Source: Bog-473 sp963756025
Lineage (GTDB): Bacteria; Actinomycetota; Acidimicrobiia; Acidimicrobiales; RAAP-2
Assembly: GCA_963756025.1 (NCBI GenBank)
Contig: CAVWMF010000006.1
Coordinates: forward strand, 682,001-746,000
Direction of reading: 5' to 3'
Length of the DNA: 64,000 bases
The notes beneath the pieces were generated by a model. The model was given only the letters and a program-made list of their open reading frames with translations, made no database searches and was not told the DNA's origin. Positions 48,145 to 59,683 of this stretch are shown here, one piece after another; position 1 is the first letter of the stretch; each line of letters starts with the position of its first letter. A program made the position numbers and the translations under genes.

Positions 48145-48189
48145 TGGACGCCGTCGTACCGGCCGAACCGAGGAGAAGCGCCACACCCC

Positions 48190-49983
48190 ATGCCCCGCCC
48201 CACGAATGCCAAACTTCTCGCCTGGGTGGATGAGGTCGCGGCAATCACCACGCCCGACCGCATCGAGTGGTGTGACGGCTCGGCCGACGAGTACGACCGC
48301 CTCTGCCAACTGCTGGTCGACGCCGGGACCTTCACCAAGCTTTCGGACGCCAAGCGCCCCAACAGCTACTGGGCGCACTCCGACCCGGGCGACGTGGCCC
48401 GTGTCGAGGATCGGACCTTCATCTGCTCCGAAAAGGAGATCGACGCCGGCCCGACGAACAACTGGCGTGACCCCGCCGAGATGCGCAGCTTGCTCAACGG
48501 TCTCATGGCCGGCTGCATGAAGGGCCGGACCATGTACGTGGTGCCCTTCTCCATGGGCCCCCTCGGCTCGGAGATCGCCCACATCGGCGTGGAGCTGACG
48601 GACTCGCCGTACGTGGTGGTCTCCATGCGGATCATGGCGCGCATGGGCACCGGGGCGCTCGAGGTCCTGGGCGACGACGGCGACTTCGTCCCCTGCCTCC
48701 ACTCCGTCGGTGCCCCCCTCGAGCCGGGCCAGGCCGATGTCCCGTGGCCCTGCGACGCCGAGAACAAGTACATCGTCCACTTCCCCGAGACCCGCGAGAT
48801 CGTCTCGTACGGGTCGGGCTACGGCGGCAACGCTCTGCTCGGCAAGAAGTGCTTCGCCCTGCGCATCGCCTCGGTCATGGCCCGCGACGGCGGGTGGATG
48901 GCCGAGCACATGTTGATCCTGAAGCTGACGTCCCCCGAGGGCGAGACCCGTTACGTGACTGGTGCGTTCCCTTCGGCCTGCGGCAAGACCAACCTCGCCA
49001 TGCTCATCCCCTCCCTCGAGGGGTGGAAGGTCGAGACGGTCGGCGACGACATCTGCTGGATGAAATTCGGCCAGGACGGCCGCCTCTACGCCATCAACCC
49101 CGAGGCCGGATTCTTCGGCGTGGCCCCGGGCACCAACACCCACACGAACCCGAACGCCATGCTCACCCTCGACGGGAACTGCATCTTCACCAACACCGCC
49201 ATGACCGATGACGGCGACGTGTGGTGGGAAGGCATGACGGACGAGCCGCCGGCGCATCTCATCGATTGGAAGGGTCAGGACTGGACACCCGCCTCCGGCA
49301 CGCCCGCCGCCCACCCCAACGCCCGCTTCACGACCCCGGCCAGCCAGGACCCGGCGATCGCCCCCGAATGGGAAGACCCCCAGGGCGTGCCCATCTCCGC
49401 CATCCTCCTCGGTGGCCGCCGGGCATCCGTGGTGCCTCTGGTGTTCCAGTCGCGCGACTGGGACCACGGCGTGTTCCTGGGCTCGATCATGGCGTCGGAG
49501 ACGACCGCGGCAGCCGCCGGTGCCGTGGGCAACCTCCGCCGCGACCCCTTCGCCATGCTGCCCTTCTGCGGCTACAACATGGCCGACTACTTCGCCCACT
49601 GGCTCGAGATCGGCGCGAACGCACCCGACCAGGAGCTCCTGCCCAAGATCTTCTACGTCAACTGGTTCCGCAAGGACGCCGAGGGCAAGTGGCTGTGGCC
49701 CGGCTACGGCGACAACTCCCGCGTGCTCGAGTGGGTCTTCAACCGTGTGGTGGGCAAGGCCGACGCCATCGACACGCCGATCGGTTCGGTCCCCGGCACC
49801 GGCGACATCGACGTCGAGGGTCTCGACGTCACCGAAGCCGACATGGCCGAGCTCCTGCGGGTCGATACGGCCGAATGGAAGGCGGAGATCCCTTCCATTC
49901 GTGAGCACTACGCCCAGTTCGGGGATCGCCTTCCCGCCAAATTGGCCGAAGAGGTCGACACCCTCGAAGACCGTCTGGGCTGA
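48190..49983 (+). CDS. pckG: Phosphoenolpyruvate carboxykinase (GTP)
   Basis: 597 aa, normal size. The P-loop with its reactive Cys (FPSACGKTN), YGSGYGGNALLGKKC, PEAGFFGVAPGTN and the MRDPFAMLPFCGYN-type guanine site (NLRRDPFAMLPFCGYNMADYF) are all present. It converts oxaloacetate + GTP to PEP. The GTP enzyme is usual in actinobacteria. No frame break occurs in this 1.8-kb gene. A perfect GC palindrome lies 30 bases downstream. Confidence 0.97.
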   Translation: MPRPTNAKLLAWVDEVAAITTPDRIEWCDGSADEYDRLCQLLVDAGTFTKLSDAKRPNSYWAHSDPGDVARVEDRTFICSEKEIDAGPTNNWRDPAEMRSLLNGLMAGCMKGRTMYVVPFSMGPLGSEIAHIGVELTDSPYVVVSMRIMARMGTGALEVLGDDGDFVPCLHSVGAPLEPGQADVPWPCDAENKYIVHFPETREIVSYGSGYGGNALLGKKCFALRIASVMARDGGWMAEHMLILKLTSPEGETRYVTGAFPSACGKTNLAMLIPSLEGWKVETVGDDICWMKFGQDGRLYAINPEAGFFGVAPGTNTHTNPNAMLTLDGNCIFTNTAMTDDGDVWWEGMTDEPPAHLIDWKGQDWTPASGTPAAHPNARFTTPASQDPAIAPEWEDPQGVPISAILLGGRRASVVPLVFQSRDWDHGVFLGSIMASETTAAAAGAVGNLRRDPFAMLPFCGYNMADYFAHWLEIGANAPDQELLPKIFYVNWFRKDAEGKWLWPGYGDNSRVLEWVFNRVVGKADAIDTPIGSVPGTGDIDVEGLDVTEADMAELLRVDTAEWKAEIPSIREHYAQFGDRLPAKLAEEVDTLEDRLG

Positions 49984-50012
49984 CCCACCGGCCGAGCTGA
50001 TGAGCGAACCGG

Positions 50013-50034
50013 GCCCGGCCCGGCCGGGCCGGGC
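50013..50034. terminator. GC palindrome between convergent pckG and MFS gene
   Basis: A perfect 22-base inverted repeat with 11-base arms of GGCC/CCGG units (first arm GCCCGGCCCGG), 30 bases after the pckG stop and just before the MFS stop. No T-tract. It could act as a bidirectional terminator. Confidence 0.5.
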
Positions 50035-51410
50035 TTAACCGACCGGGCCGGCGCTCGGGCTGGGCCCGCCGGGCGGCCGCTCCCCCGGCACTCCCCTTCT
50101 CACCCGGGGCGACCGCACGGCACGCCGACCGGTCACGTACGTCAGCCCGCCGATGCCAGCCAGGATCGCCATGACCGCGTCCCCCTGCGGCAGGGTGAAC
50201 GACACGATGACCGGGATCATCGAGCCCAACACCCAGATCAGCTGCTGTCGGGTGGCGAAGCGGGCGAAGGCCCGGCCCTGGGCCGCCTGCGGTATGTAGC
50301 GCTGGGTCATGGCATCGAAAGAGGGCTGGGCGAGCGCACCGGCCATGCCGACGAGGAAGGCCAGGAAGACCTGCGCCACCAGCGTCCCCCAGATGGCAAC
50401 GCCCAGCGACGACACGGCGATCAGCCACAACGACGAGAGCAGGATCTGTTGCTCGCTCATGCGCTTGCGCAGTCGGCCCAGGAGGACGAGGCCGACGATC
50501 GCCCCGACACCGCTCGCGCTCAACGCCAACCCATAGACGTACAGGCCCACCTTCAGCCGGCGCAGACCGAAGGCGAGGAGGAAGATCTGGAAGCCCTGCA
50601 GCCCCCGGATGATCGACATGGCGGAGAGCCCCAGCAGCACCTCGGGGTGGGCAACCGGTTGGAGCCGCGCCAGGTCGGCCGAGCGGTCGTCGATCCGGGG
50701 GTCGTCGAAGGTCGACCCGTCGAACGTCTGCTCGGGCTGATCGTACGCGGGGCCGGGTGAACGTCGGCAGCCGAACGCCGGCGACGGCCGCGCCGACGAA
50801 CACGAACGCATCGACCCACAAGAGCGCCGTCGGATCCGCCCAACTTCCAGATGAGCCCGCCGGGCAAGGCGACCACGAACCCGGCGATCGTCCCGAGCAG
50901 CGTCAGCCGGGCGTTCAGCGTGGCGTACTGGGTCTGTTCACCACTCTGATCGAGGCCTGACATCGCGGCGACCTCGGGCACGAGGGCGCCCCGGGTGACC
51001 AGATAGAGCTTGGAGAGCACGAGCACCAGAAAGGCCAACGGGAACAGGAGGAGCGAGTGGATGTGCATGGCCATCAACGGGCAGAGCGCGGCCCGGCCGA
51101 CGGCGGAGAACACGACCATGGCTCGCCGGGCCCCCCGGCTGCGGTCGATGAGCGGGCCGAGCAGGGGCGAGACGATGGCGAACGGGGCCAAGGTGAAGAG
51201 CAGGTAGTAGAAGACCTTGCTCTTGGCCTCGGTCGGCGAGATCGAGAAGAACAGCGAGCCGGCCAGCGAGATAGTGACGAGGGTGTCGCCCGCCAGCATG
51301 GCGACCTGCACCAACGACAGCCGGCCGATGGGCGTCGACTGGTCGAAAAGGTCGTCCCGGGCCTGCCGAGCCATCTCACGGAACTGCTCGATCTTGGCGG
51401 CCCTCGGCAC
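50035..51410 (-). CDS. Major facilitator superfamily transporter (two frame breaks)
   Basis: About 458 aa with roughly 12 hydrophobic segments, starting LVQVAMLAGDTLVTISLAGSLFF, YYLLFTLAPFAIVSPLLGPLIDRSRGARR (MFS loop 2-3 region) and ending VIVSFTLPQGDAVMAILAGIGGLTYV. Frames shift near 50822 and near 50757-50760; length 3n+2 agrees with two extra bases. The start is GTG 51410, 6 bases after TACATT; ATG 51443 is less likely. Substrate unknown; an efflux-type carrier is plausible. Confidence 0.85.
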
Positions 51411-51416
51411 CCCATC

Positions 51417-51422
51417 AATGTA
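51417..51422 (-). promoter_or_regulatory. -10 element of a leaderless promoter for the MFS gene
   Basis: TACATT on the minus strand, 6 bases before GTG 51410. Confidence 0.45.
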
Positions 51423-51502
51423 CGGTGCGCCATGGCCGTCCATGCGTACGTGCCCACGCGGACCGGCGTGGGCCGGGGCAGCAGGCGTTGCAGCCCGACC
51501 TC

Positions 51503-52682
51503 CTAGCTCAACGCACCCGCCTCGCGCAGTTTGGACACGGTTCCTTCATCGACTCCCCACTCGACCAACCCGGACACGGTGTCCGCACCGGGGTGCGACG
51601 GCGGCTTGCTGATGGCCGAAGGCGTGCGGCTGAAGCGCGGCGCCGGCGCCGGCTGCACCCGGCCGTCGACCTCCACGAAGGTCGAGCGCGCTTTGTTGTG
51701 CGGGTGCAGGTGGGCCTCCCACGGGGAGAGGACCGGCACCGCGCAGGCATCGGTCCCGTCGAAGATCGCCGTCCACTCGTCGCGCGTCTTGGTGGCGAAC
51801 ACCGCGGCATAGCGCTCTTTCCAGGCCGGCCAGTTGGCCTTGTCGTTCTGGTCACGCCCGACGAACGTCCGGGTCGTCGGCCAATCCCATGCCCTCCAAC
51901 AACTCGTCGTAGAACTTGGACTCGAGACCGCCCACGGCGAAGAACTTGCCGTCGGAGGTCTCGTAGACCTCATAGAAGGGCGCCCCGGTGTCGAGCAGGT
52001 TGGCGCCCCGCTCGTCGTTCCACATGCCGAACTCGTGGAAGGAATGGACCATCGTCATCAGGGACGCCGCGCCGTCGACCATGGCGGCATCGACCACCTG
52101 GCCCTCACCGGACCGGGAGGACTCCAGCAGCGCCGACACCATGCCGAAGGCGAGCAGCAGGCCGCCGCCGCCGAAGTCGCCCACGAGGTTGAGGGGTGGG
52201 ACGGGAGGCGAGCCGGCGCGGCCCAACGGCCACAGGGCGCCACCGATGGCGATGTAGTCGATGTCGTGGCCGGCCATCTTGGCCATCGGCCCGTCCTGCC
52301 CCCAGCCCGTCATGCGGCCGTAGACGAGGGCGCGGTTCCGCTCCCAGCAGGCGTCGGGGCCGAGGCCGAGACGCTCGGCGACGCCGGGGCGGAATCCTTC
52401 GATGAGGCCGTCGGCCTGCTCGACCAGGTCCAGCACGAGCTCGACCGCTTCGGGATGCTTCAGGTCGATCCCCACCGACACCCGGCTGCGATTGAGCAGA
52501 TCCCAATGCGATTGCGTTTCCACGGCGGCCCGCTCGGGCGCGCCGGGCGCCGCCCGCTCGAGTCGAATGACCTGCGCACCGGCGTCGGCCAGCATCATGG
52601 AGGTGTACGGGGAGGGCCCGATCCCCGCCAGTTCGATGATCTTGATGCCGTTGAGCGGTCCGGTTCTCGATGTCTGCGCCAT
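51503..52682 (-). CDS. CoA-transferase family III / alpha-methylacyl-CoA racemase-like enzyme (one frame break)
   Basis: About 392 aa. GIKIIELAGIGPSPYTSMMLADAGAQVIRLER, RMTGWGQDGPMAKMAGHDIDYIAIGGAL with the racemase-type His in GHDIDY, NLVGDFGGGG with the Asp, and FYEVYETSDGKFFAVGGLESKF. These match alpha-methylacyl-CoA racemase more than formyl-CoA transferase. The frame breaks near 51870-51885 (after DPD); the rest reads VGRDQNDKANWPAWKERYAAVF. Length 3n+1. It probably works with the acyl-CoA dehydrogenase and enoyl-CoA hydratase in branched-chain lipid breakdown. ATG 52682 start. Confidence 0.9.
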
Positions 52683-52727
52683 GGCAGGATCGTCCCCCGA
52701 GCGGCCCGCAGGGGTCAAGCTGGGGCA

Positions 52728-53752
52728 ATGCTCATCGCACGCGCTCCGGGAAGGGTCACCCTCATCGGCGACCACACCGATTACAACCAGGGCCTGTCCC
52801 TTCCCATGGCCATCGACCTGGCCACCGAGGCCACCTTCACCCCCAAGCTCGGCAGCTTCCTGGTCGGCGTGACCAGCGACCAGTTCGACGAGCCTTGGGA
52901 GATCGCCCTGGGCAACACCGCCCCCTCCCCTCCCCAGGCCGTCCTGGCGGGCGCCCTCCTCGCCCTGGCCCACCCTCCCTCGGGCGGCGCCATGAAGGTC
53001 ACCAGCACGATCCCGGTGGGGGCCGGCCTCTCGTCGAGTGCGGCCTTCTCGGTGGCCTTCCTCCTGGCCCTGGGCCTCGATCAGGACCTGCTCGAGCTGG
53101 CGACGTCCTGCCAGAGTGCGGAGGAGGCGGCGGGCTCGCGGGTCGGGCTGCTCGACCCGCTGGCCATCCTCGGGGCCCGGGCCGGCCACGCTCTCTCCAT
53201 CGATTTCGCCACGCTCGACATGCGCCAGGTGGCCATCCCCGAGGCGGCGGCCTTCGTGGTGGTGCACTGCGGGACCGGCCGCGAGCTCGGGACATCGCTC
53301 TACGCGGACCGTCGGGCCGAGTGCGAGACGGCGGCGAACCTCATCGGGAAGCCGCTCGGTCAGTGCGAGCTCGGTGACCTGAGCGCGCTGCCGGGCTCGG
53401 TGCTGCGCCGCCGGGCTCGGCACGTGATCACCGAGTGCGCACGGGTGCGGGAGGTCGAGCGCCTCTTGGGCCGGGGCAATCTGCGTGCCGTGGGAGCGCT
53501 CATGACCGAGGGACACCGCAGCCTGGCCGAGGACTTCAGGGTATCGATCCCGGCGCTTGGACGAGCTGGTCGACCGCCTCACGCAGACGCCCGGCGTCTA
53601 CGGGGCCCGCATGACGGGCGGTGGGTTCGGAGGCTGCGCCATCGCGTTGTGCGCGCCCGACTCACCCGCCCTCGACGTCGACCGCTACGCCCCGCTGCGG
53701 GGCCTGGCGGGTCGTGCCCTCCGCCGGGGCAGACGTCCGCAGCAGCCCCTGA
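52728..53752 (+). CDS. galK: Galactokinase (GHMP kinase family; two frame breaks)
   Basis: About 341 aa. APGRVTLIGDHTDYNQG (galactokinase signature, with D for the usual E), STIPVGAGLSSSAAFSVA (ATP loop), GLLDPLAILGA, and GARMTGGGFGGCAIAL. The frame shifts near 53555-53565 (true reading DELVDRLTQTPGVYG) and near 53698-53705, giving a C-terminus WRVVPSAGADVRSSP and stop 53750-53752. Length 3n+2. galT and galE are not nearby. Divergent from the CoA-transferase gene across 45 bases; its 3' end overlaps the trpD tail. Confidence 0.87.
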
Positions 53753-54845
53753 GGCCGACCGGGCCGCTGAGCCGCCGGGCCTTCAGTCCCCAGATTCGGA
53801 CGGCGGCCGCCTGCGACGTCGAGATCAGCGCCTCGAGTGCCGCCTCGGCCCGGCCCTCGTCAATGGAGTCGTTCGCCGACTGCACCCCGTGCGCGAGGTC
53901 GTCCACCTGCCCGATGACCATGAGGGCGGCAGCCGCATTGAGCACGCCGATGTCACGGTTCGGCCCGCGTTCGCCGGCCAGCACGGCGCGGATGGCGCCG
54001 GCGTTGAACGCGGCGTCGCCCCCACGGAGGTCGTCCATGCGTGGCCGGCGCGAAGCCCAGGGTGGACGGGTCGATACGCCACTCGGAAAGCTCGAACGAG
54101 CCCGCGCCGTCGCCGTTGAGCTCGAGCACGGTGGAGGGCGACGTCACGCTCAGCTCGTCCAGCCCGTCGTCGGCGTAAATGATCATGGCGCGTCGGCTCC
54201 CGGTCGATCCCAGCACGGTCGCCATCGATCCTCGCCATGGCCGGATCGTTGACCCCCACCAGCTGGTGGCGGGTCCGGGCCGGATTGGTCAGGGGCCCCA
54301 GGAAGTTGAAGATGGTCGGGACGCCGAGCTCACGCCGGATCGGCGCCACGTAGCGCATGGCCGGATGGAAGCGCTGGGCGAAGCAGAATCCGATGCCCGC
54401 CTGCGCGATGCAGCGCGCCACGCCCACCGGGCCGATCTCGATCGCCACGCCGAGCGCCTCGAGCACGTCCGCCGAACCCACGGACGACGAGGCCGAACGC
54501 CCACCGTGCTTGCAGACGGTCACGCCCGACCCGGCGACGATCAACGACGCCAGGGTGGTCACGTTGATACTGCTCAGGCGATCCCCGCCGGTCCCGACCA
54601 GATCGACCACCCCGTCGGGCCCGTCCGGCAGGACGAGTGGCACCGCCGCCGCCACCATGGCGCGGGCCAGCCCGGTCACCTCGGCCACGGTCTCACCCTT
54701 GGCGTGCAACAGGGTGAGGAAGGCGCCGATCTGCGCCGGCGCGGCCTCCCCGGCCAACACGGAGCCCAGGATCGCCTCGGCCTCGTCTTCGGACAGCGAC
54801 TCGCGGCGGATCAGGCGGCTCAGGACATCGGGCCACGCACGTCAC
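53685..54845 (-). CDS. trpD: Anthranilate phosphoribosyltransferase TrpD (three frame breaks)
   Basis: Tryptophan pathway enzyme joining anthranilate and PRPP. DLVGTGGD, SINVTTLASLIVAGSGVTVCKHGGRSASSSVGSADVLEALGV and FHPAMRYVAPIRRELGVPTIFNFLGPLTNPA are TrpD motifs. The frame shifts near 54832-54840 (start region), 54221-54232 and 54036-54050. Total is 3n, matching three inserted bases. The tail after ISTSQAA may overrun; it overlaps galK by 68 bases, so the true end could be nearer 53780. Start GTG 54845, 4 bases after the acyl-CoA dehydrogenase stop. Confidence 0.9.
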
Positions 54846-54848
54846 ATG

Positions 54849-56026
54849 TCAGTCCCACCACAGATCCCGGCGCAGGACCCCTCCGGCGATCAGGCCGAGC
54901 TGGACCTGCGAGGTGCCCTCGACGATGGTCAGCTGCTTGGCGTCGCGGTACCACTGCTCTGTCGGATGGTCCTCCATGTAGCCGGCTGCGCCAAGGAGCT
55001 GCACGGCCAGCGAAGAGGCCCGCACGGCGAGCTCCGTGGCGTGGTACTTGGCCATGGAGAGGTACGGCACGTACTCCTTGGTGTACTTGCCCTGGTCGGC
55101 CAGCACGGCGGCGCGATAGGTCAGGAGACGGGCCGCCTCGATGTCGACGGCGCACTTGGCGATCTCCCATTGGATGCCCTGGAAGTCGGCGATCTTCTGC
55201 CCGAACGCCTCGCGCTGCTGGACGTAGTCGGTGGCGTACATGAGGGCGCCTTCGGCCAGCCCGATCCCCCGGGCGGCCACGATCGGGCCGCATGGCGTTG
55301 AGGCCCAGCATGGCGAGCCGGAAGCCGCCGACCTCACCGATCACGTTCTCGGCCGGCACATGCACGTCGGTCAGGACCAGCTCGCCCGTGTCGACCCCCT
55401 TGACGCCCATTTTGTGATCGGTGCGCCCGACCTCGACCCCGTCCCAACTCCGCTCCACGATGAACGCGGTGACCGAGTCGTGGGCCCGGCTGGTCGGCTC
55501 GCTGGTCTTGGCGAACACGGTGTACCAATCGGCTTCACGCACACCGGACATCCAGCATTTGGTGCCGTTGAGGATCCAGCCACCCTGAGCCCCGGCGTCG
55601 GGGACGCCACGTGTGCGCATGCCCATCACGTCACTCCCCGCCTGCGGCTCGGAGAGCCCGAACGAGGCCCGCTGGCGTGCCATCGGCGATACCGGGCAGG
55701 TACCGCTGCTTCTGCGCCTCGGTACCGGCGATCATGACGGCACCGGTGGGCAGCCGGGTCAGCAGCAGCATGAGCGCAGCCGTGTTCGAGTACTTGGCCA
55801 CCTCCTCGATGGCGACGGCAAGTCCGAGGATTCCGGCGTCCGATCCTCCATACTTGCTGGGAATGCAGAGTCCGAGCAGGCCGGCATCCCGAAATGCGTC
55901 GAAGATGTCCTGTGGATAGGTCCCGTCCTTGTCGATGGCGCGGGCCCGAGGCCGCACTTTGTCCTGAGCCAGCCGGCGCACCGAACTCTGCAGCGCGACC
56001 AGCTCCTCCGGGAGGTCAAAATCCAC
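54849..56026 (-). CDS. Acyl-CoA dehydrogenase (two frame breaks)
   Basis: About 392 aa. MDFDLPEELVALQSSVRRLAQD, FGLSEPQAGSDVMGMRT (FAD/substrate), CWMSGVREADWYTVFA, GLGLAEGALMYATDYVQQREAFGQKIADFQGIQW and EGTSQVQLGLIAGG (catalytic Glu) give a full flavin dehydrogenase. Breaks near 55667-55679 and 55282-55290 (both GGG/CCC runs). Length 3n+2. GTG 56026 lies 6 bases after a -10 TAGCCT. Likely oxidises a branched or medium acyl-CoA. Confidence 0.93.
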
Positions 56027-56032
56027 CGGCGA

Positions 56033-56062
56033 AGGCTATCGGACGGCCCTGCCATGTATTTT
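56033..56062. promoter_or_regulatory. Back-to-back -10 elements for the acyl-CoA dehydrogenase and LCP genes
   Basis: Minus strand TAGCCT (56038-56033) is 6 bases from GTG 56026; plus strand TATTTT (56057-56062) is 7 bases from TTG 56070. Both genes would have leaderless transcripts from a 43-base divergent gap. Confidence 0.5.
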
Positions 56063-56069
56063 CTGTCTC

Positions 56070-58051
56070 TTGACCCCCGACGAGGAATCCGAAGAGACCC
56101 CTGAAGCGACTCCGGCGCAGGCTGCGGACGCCGTCGGGGCTCCGCACGATCCCCCTCCCGCGGAAGGCGTCATCGCGACTCGCCGGCCGCCGAGGACCCG
56201 TCGCCGGACATGTCACGCGATGCGGACGCGACGGCCGTCCCGGCCGCGACGGAAGCAGCGGACAGACGACGCTCCGGGCGACGCAGCCCAGGACGCAGCG
56301 GGCGACGCTCCAGCCGCGGAGGAGCCGCCGGCCGCGGTTGATGAAGCGCCGGCTCCCGATGCCGCCGGAAAAGAGACTCGTTGCATCGTCGAAGGCGTTC
56401 GTCGGCATCGCCGGCCTCAGCAGCGGCGTCCGCGGCAGCCCTCGAGTCGCGGTCCGACGTCCAGGCCGACCTGCGCAAGGCCCGCAAGAAAGAACAGCGC
56501 CGCAAACATCGCTGGCGTCGTCGGATCATCTACTTCATGTCGTTCATCGTCTTCCTGGCGGTCGCCGGCGCGGGCGGCATCTTCTTCTATGCCCGGTACC
56601 GTTACGACGAGATCCCGAAGATCCACTCGAAGCATCTCATCAAGCAGGCCGCCGCGCCGGGCAAGCCCTTCAACGTGCTGCTCGTCGGAGACGATTCCCG
56701 TGCTTTCGTCAGCAACCCGACCCAGGTCAAGGCCTTCGGCGACGAGGCGGACGCCGGTGGCCAGCGGAGCGACGTCACGATGGTGGCCCGCTTCGTCCCG
56801 GCGACCAAATCCGTCACGGTGATCTCCATTCCCCGCGACCTGTGGGTCGACATCCCCCCGAACAGCTCTGACATCCAGGGGTTGAACCGGATCAACGCAG
56901 CGTTCAACTCGGGGCCCGATCTGCTCATCCAGACGATCGAATCCGTCCTGCACATCCCGATCAACCACTACATCTCGGTCGGATTCCCAGGCTTCCTGGG
57001 CATGGTCGACGCCCTCGGGGGAGTCACGATGGACTTTCCCACCGAGGTCAAGGATGCGTACACCGGGCTGGACGTCACCACGCCGGGCTGCCAGGTGATC
57101 AACGGGACGACGTCGCTCCAGCTCGTGCGCGGCCGGCACCTCGAATACGTGAACAGCAACGGCCACTGGGAGTACGACGGTCTGTCGGACTTCAGCCGCA
57201 TCCAGCGACAGGACTCCTTCTTCCGCGCCGTGCTGGCCAAGGTCAACACGTCGATCACCAACCCGCTGGCGATCAACGGCTTCATCTCGTCGGCCGTGGG
57301 CAACCTCGCCATCGACGACACCCTCAGCGAGAGCGACCTCTTCCATATCGCAACCGAGTTCAGGGGCCTGCAGTCCTCGCACCTGGTGACCGAGACCCTG
57401 CCCACGACGAGTTACGTGACGGGCGGTGGCGCGGACGTCCTCCTGGCCGCCCAGCCCTACGCCGACCAGATGATCGCCGCGTTCAACCAGATCGGAGAGC
57501 CAAAGCCGAATCCGGCCACGACGACGACCACCACGGCGCCCCCCTTGGCCAACAACGTCGTCTCGGTGAACGTGCTCAACGCCTCGGGCGGCGGCCTCCT
57601 GGCCACAGACACCGCGCAAGCGCTCAGGAAGGACGGCTTCCAGATCTCCGGCATCAACAACGCGCCCAGCGTCATCGCGGCCGGTGACCCCTCGGAGATC
57701 TTCTACGGTCCGACCGGACTGCCGGCCGCCAAGACACTGGCGGCATCCCTGCAGGGCAAGTTGAAGTATGTGCCCGACGCCAGCCTGACCGGGAACAATC
57801 TGAACCTCTGGGTGGCGAACGCAACGCTCACGGTGACCACGACGTCGACGACGACCACCACGACGGGAACAGGGACGACGACGATACCGGGGAACGTCTA
57901 CACCAACACCCAGGTGGAGCCGTGGAACCCCGTCCCCTGCACCCTCGGCGCGACGACGGCGCCGGCCACGACGACGACCAAGGCCTCGACGGCGAAGGCC
58001 TCGACGACCAAGGCGCCGACGACCAAGGCGCCGACGACCAAGTCAGGCTGA
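56070..58051 (+). CDS. LytR-CpsA-Psr (LCP) family cell-wall polymer ligase (N-terminal frame breaks)
   Basis: About 660 aa. Cytoplasmic acidic-to-basic N-terminus, one membrane segment (IIYFMSFIVFLAVAGAGGIFF), LCP domain with NVLLVGDDSR, SDVTMVARF, VISIPRDLWVDIP, GLNRINAAFNSG and VDALGGVTMDF, then a LytR_C domain and a Thr/Pro-rich tail (TTTTSTTTTTTG, KAPTTK repeats). LCP enzymes attach teichoic acid or arabinogalactan-type polymers to peptidoglycan. The first 100 residues shift frame two or three times between about 56160 and 56400; the TTG 56070 start is supported by TATTTT 7 bases upstream. Total length is 3n+2. Confidence 0.92.
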
Positions 58052-58056
58052 TTGCG

Positions 58057-58296
58057 TCAGGCCGACTTGCGCCTCTGCCGCACGATCCGCCGACGTTCGC
58101 GCTCGGTGGTTCCACCCCAGACGCCCTCACGCTCGCGGTGGGCCAGGGCGTGCTCGAGGCAAGCCTGACGGACCGGGCATTCGCCGCAAATGGCCTTGGC
58201 TTCGGCCGCATCGGCCTCGTCCTCTGAAATCGGGTAGAACGCCTCAACATCGAGGCCCCGGCAGGCGGCCTGCTTGCGCCACGTGGTGGCACTCAT
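58057..58296 (-). CDS. WhiB-family iron-sulfur transcription factor
   Basis: 79 aa. Four cysteines (C12, C37, C40, C46) hold a [4Fe-4S] cluster, then the GVWGG turn and a basic C-terminus (RERRRIVRQRRK) that contacts DNA with sigma factor. ATG 58296 has GAGGAAG 8 bases upstream; GTG 58305 is too close to that site. WhiB proteins are found only in actinobacteria and their phages. Convergent with the LCP gene by 5 bases. The 158-base leader to DUF3501 holds no other gene. Confidence 0.95.
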   Translation of the reverse strand: MSATTWRKQAACRGLDVEAFYPISEDEADAAEAKAICGECPVRQACLEHALAHREREGVWGGTTERERRRIVRQRRKSA

Positions 58297-58454
58297 GGGA
58301 AACACTTCCTCGCAAAGTCGGATATGGGCTGTTTCGCCCTAGTCGGAAGCACAGCTGGGCTTGACCCAACGGCGCCGGCACCGAATTCCGGCGAACGAAG
58401 AGTATGGCCTACGGTCGGTGCGCCTGTAAAGACCTACACAAGAATTGTCCCTGG

Positions 58455-59069
58455 TCAGCCGATAGGAAGCGGCTTTGTTGTGCCACGCAGGTCGCCGAGC
58501 AGTTCCTGGCGCACCGGGTCGGGAAGGACCGTACGCTCCTCGTAGGCCGGGTGACGAGCCACCAGGGCGACCTCTTCGAGGTCGGCGAAGGCCGCCACCT
58601 GGGCCGGGGTGAAGACGAACCGGATGTAGTGGACCGCCGGCGTCACTGTCTCCCGCACCAGCGCCGCCGCATGTGCCTCTTCGGGCACGCTCGGCACCAC
58701 GTCGTCGCCGAGCGCGACGCCGAGCGCCGTCTCGATCCCGACCAGCTTGGGCAACCATTCCCGCATCGAGCCATCGGACGTGAGCTCGATGAAGAGGGTG
58801 GCGGAAAGCTCCCCCACCTGGGGTAGCAGGCGGTTGTAGATGTCCAGTTCGACCTGGATCGCCTCGTCCGTGAGGATCTTCTCGACCCGTGCCATCTCCT
58901 GAATCTGGAAGCGGACCGTGTCCACGGACTCGAAGACCAGGGTCATGATGGGACCGAGCGCTATGCGCCGAAGGCGCTTGCGGGCGATCACACGGGCTCG
59001 ATACTCCTCACGCACCCGCTCGTATTCCCGCAGGTCGAGGACGTCGGCCAGCGTGAGCGCCGACGTCAC
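58455..59069 (-). CDS. DUF3501-family protein
   Basis: 204 aa. DLREYERVREEYRARVIARKRLRRIALGPIMTLVFESVDTVRFQIQEMARVEKI is the family start; VHYIRFVFTPAQVAAFAD follows. In proteobacteria such proteins sit beside rubrerythrin and a HdrD-like Fe-S protein. Here rubrerythrin is 152 bases upstream, but no Fe-S partner gene was seen, so the set is incomplete. GTG 59069. Function unknown; a role in rubrerythrin-linked oxidative stress is inference from context. Confidence 0.88.
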   Translation of the reverse strand: MTSALTLADVLDLREYERVREEYRARVIARKRLRRIALGPIMTLVFESVDTVRFQIQEMARVEKILTDEAIQVELDIYNRLLPQVGELSATLFIELTSDGSMREWLPKLVGIETALGVALGDDVVPSVPEEAHAAALVRETVTPAVHYIRFVFTPAQVAAFADLEEVALVARHPAYEERTVLPDPVRQELLGDLRGTTKPLPIG

Positions 59070-59221
59070 GTCAACCCGCCGGGCCGGGGCTTCGTCCGCC
59101 CAGAGGCGCTGCAGCTCGCACGGTCGGCGCTCGCGCCGCGGCCCGACACGGCCCGCAGCGTGGCGCGGGCCACGGACTGCGGGTCGGTCGGACCGTCAAA
59201 TGAGGGTTGGCATGGCGCCCT

Positions 59222-59641
<420 letters not shown>

Positions 59642-59683
59642 GGTTGTTCGTACCTTTCTTGTTTCGCTGATGTGGTCTGGTTG

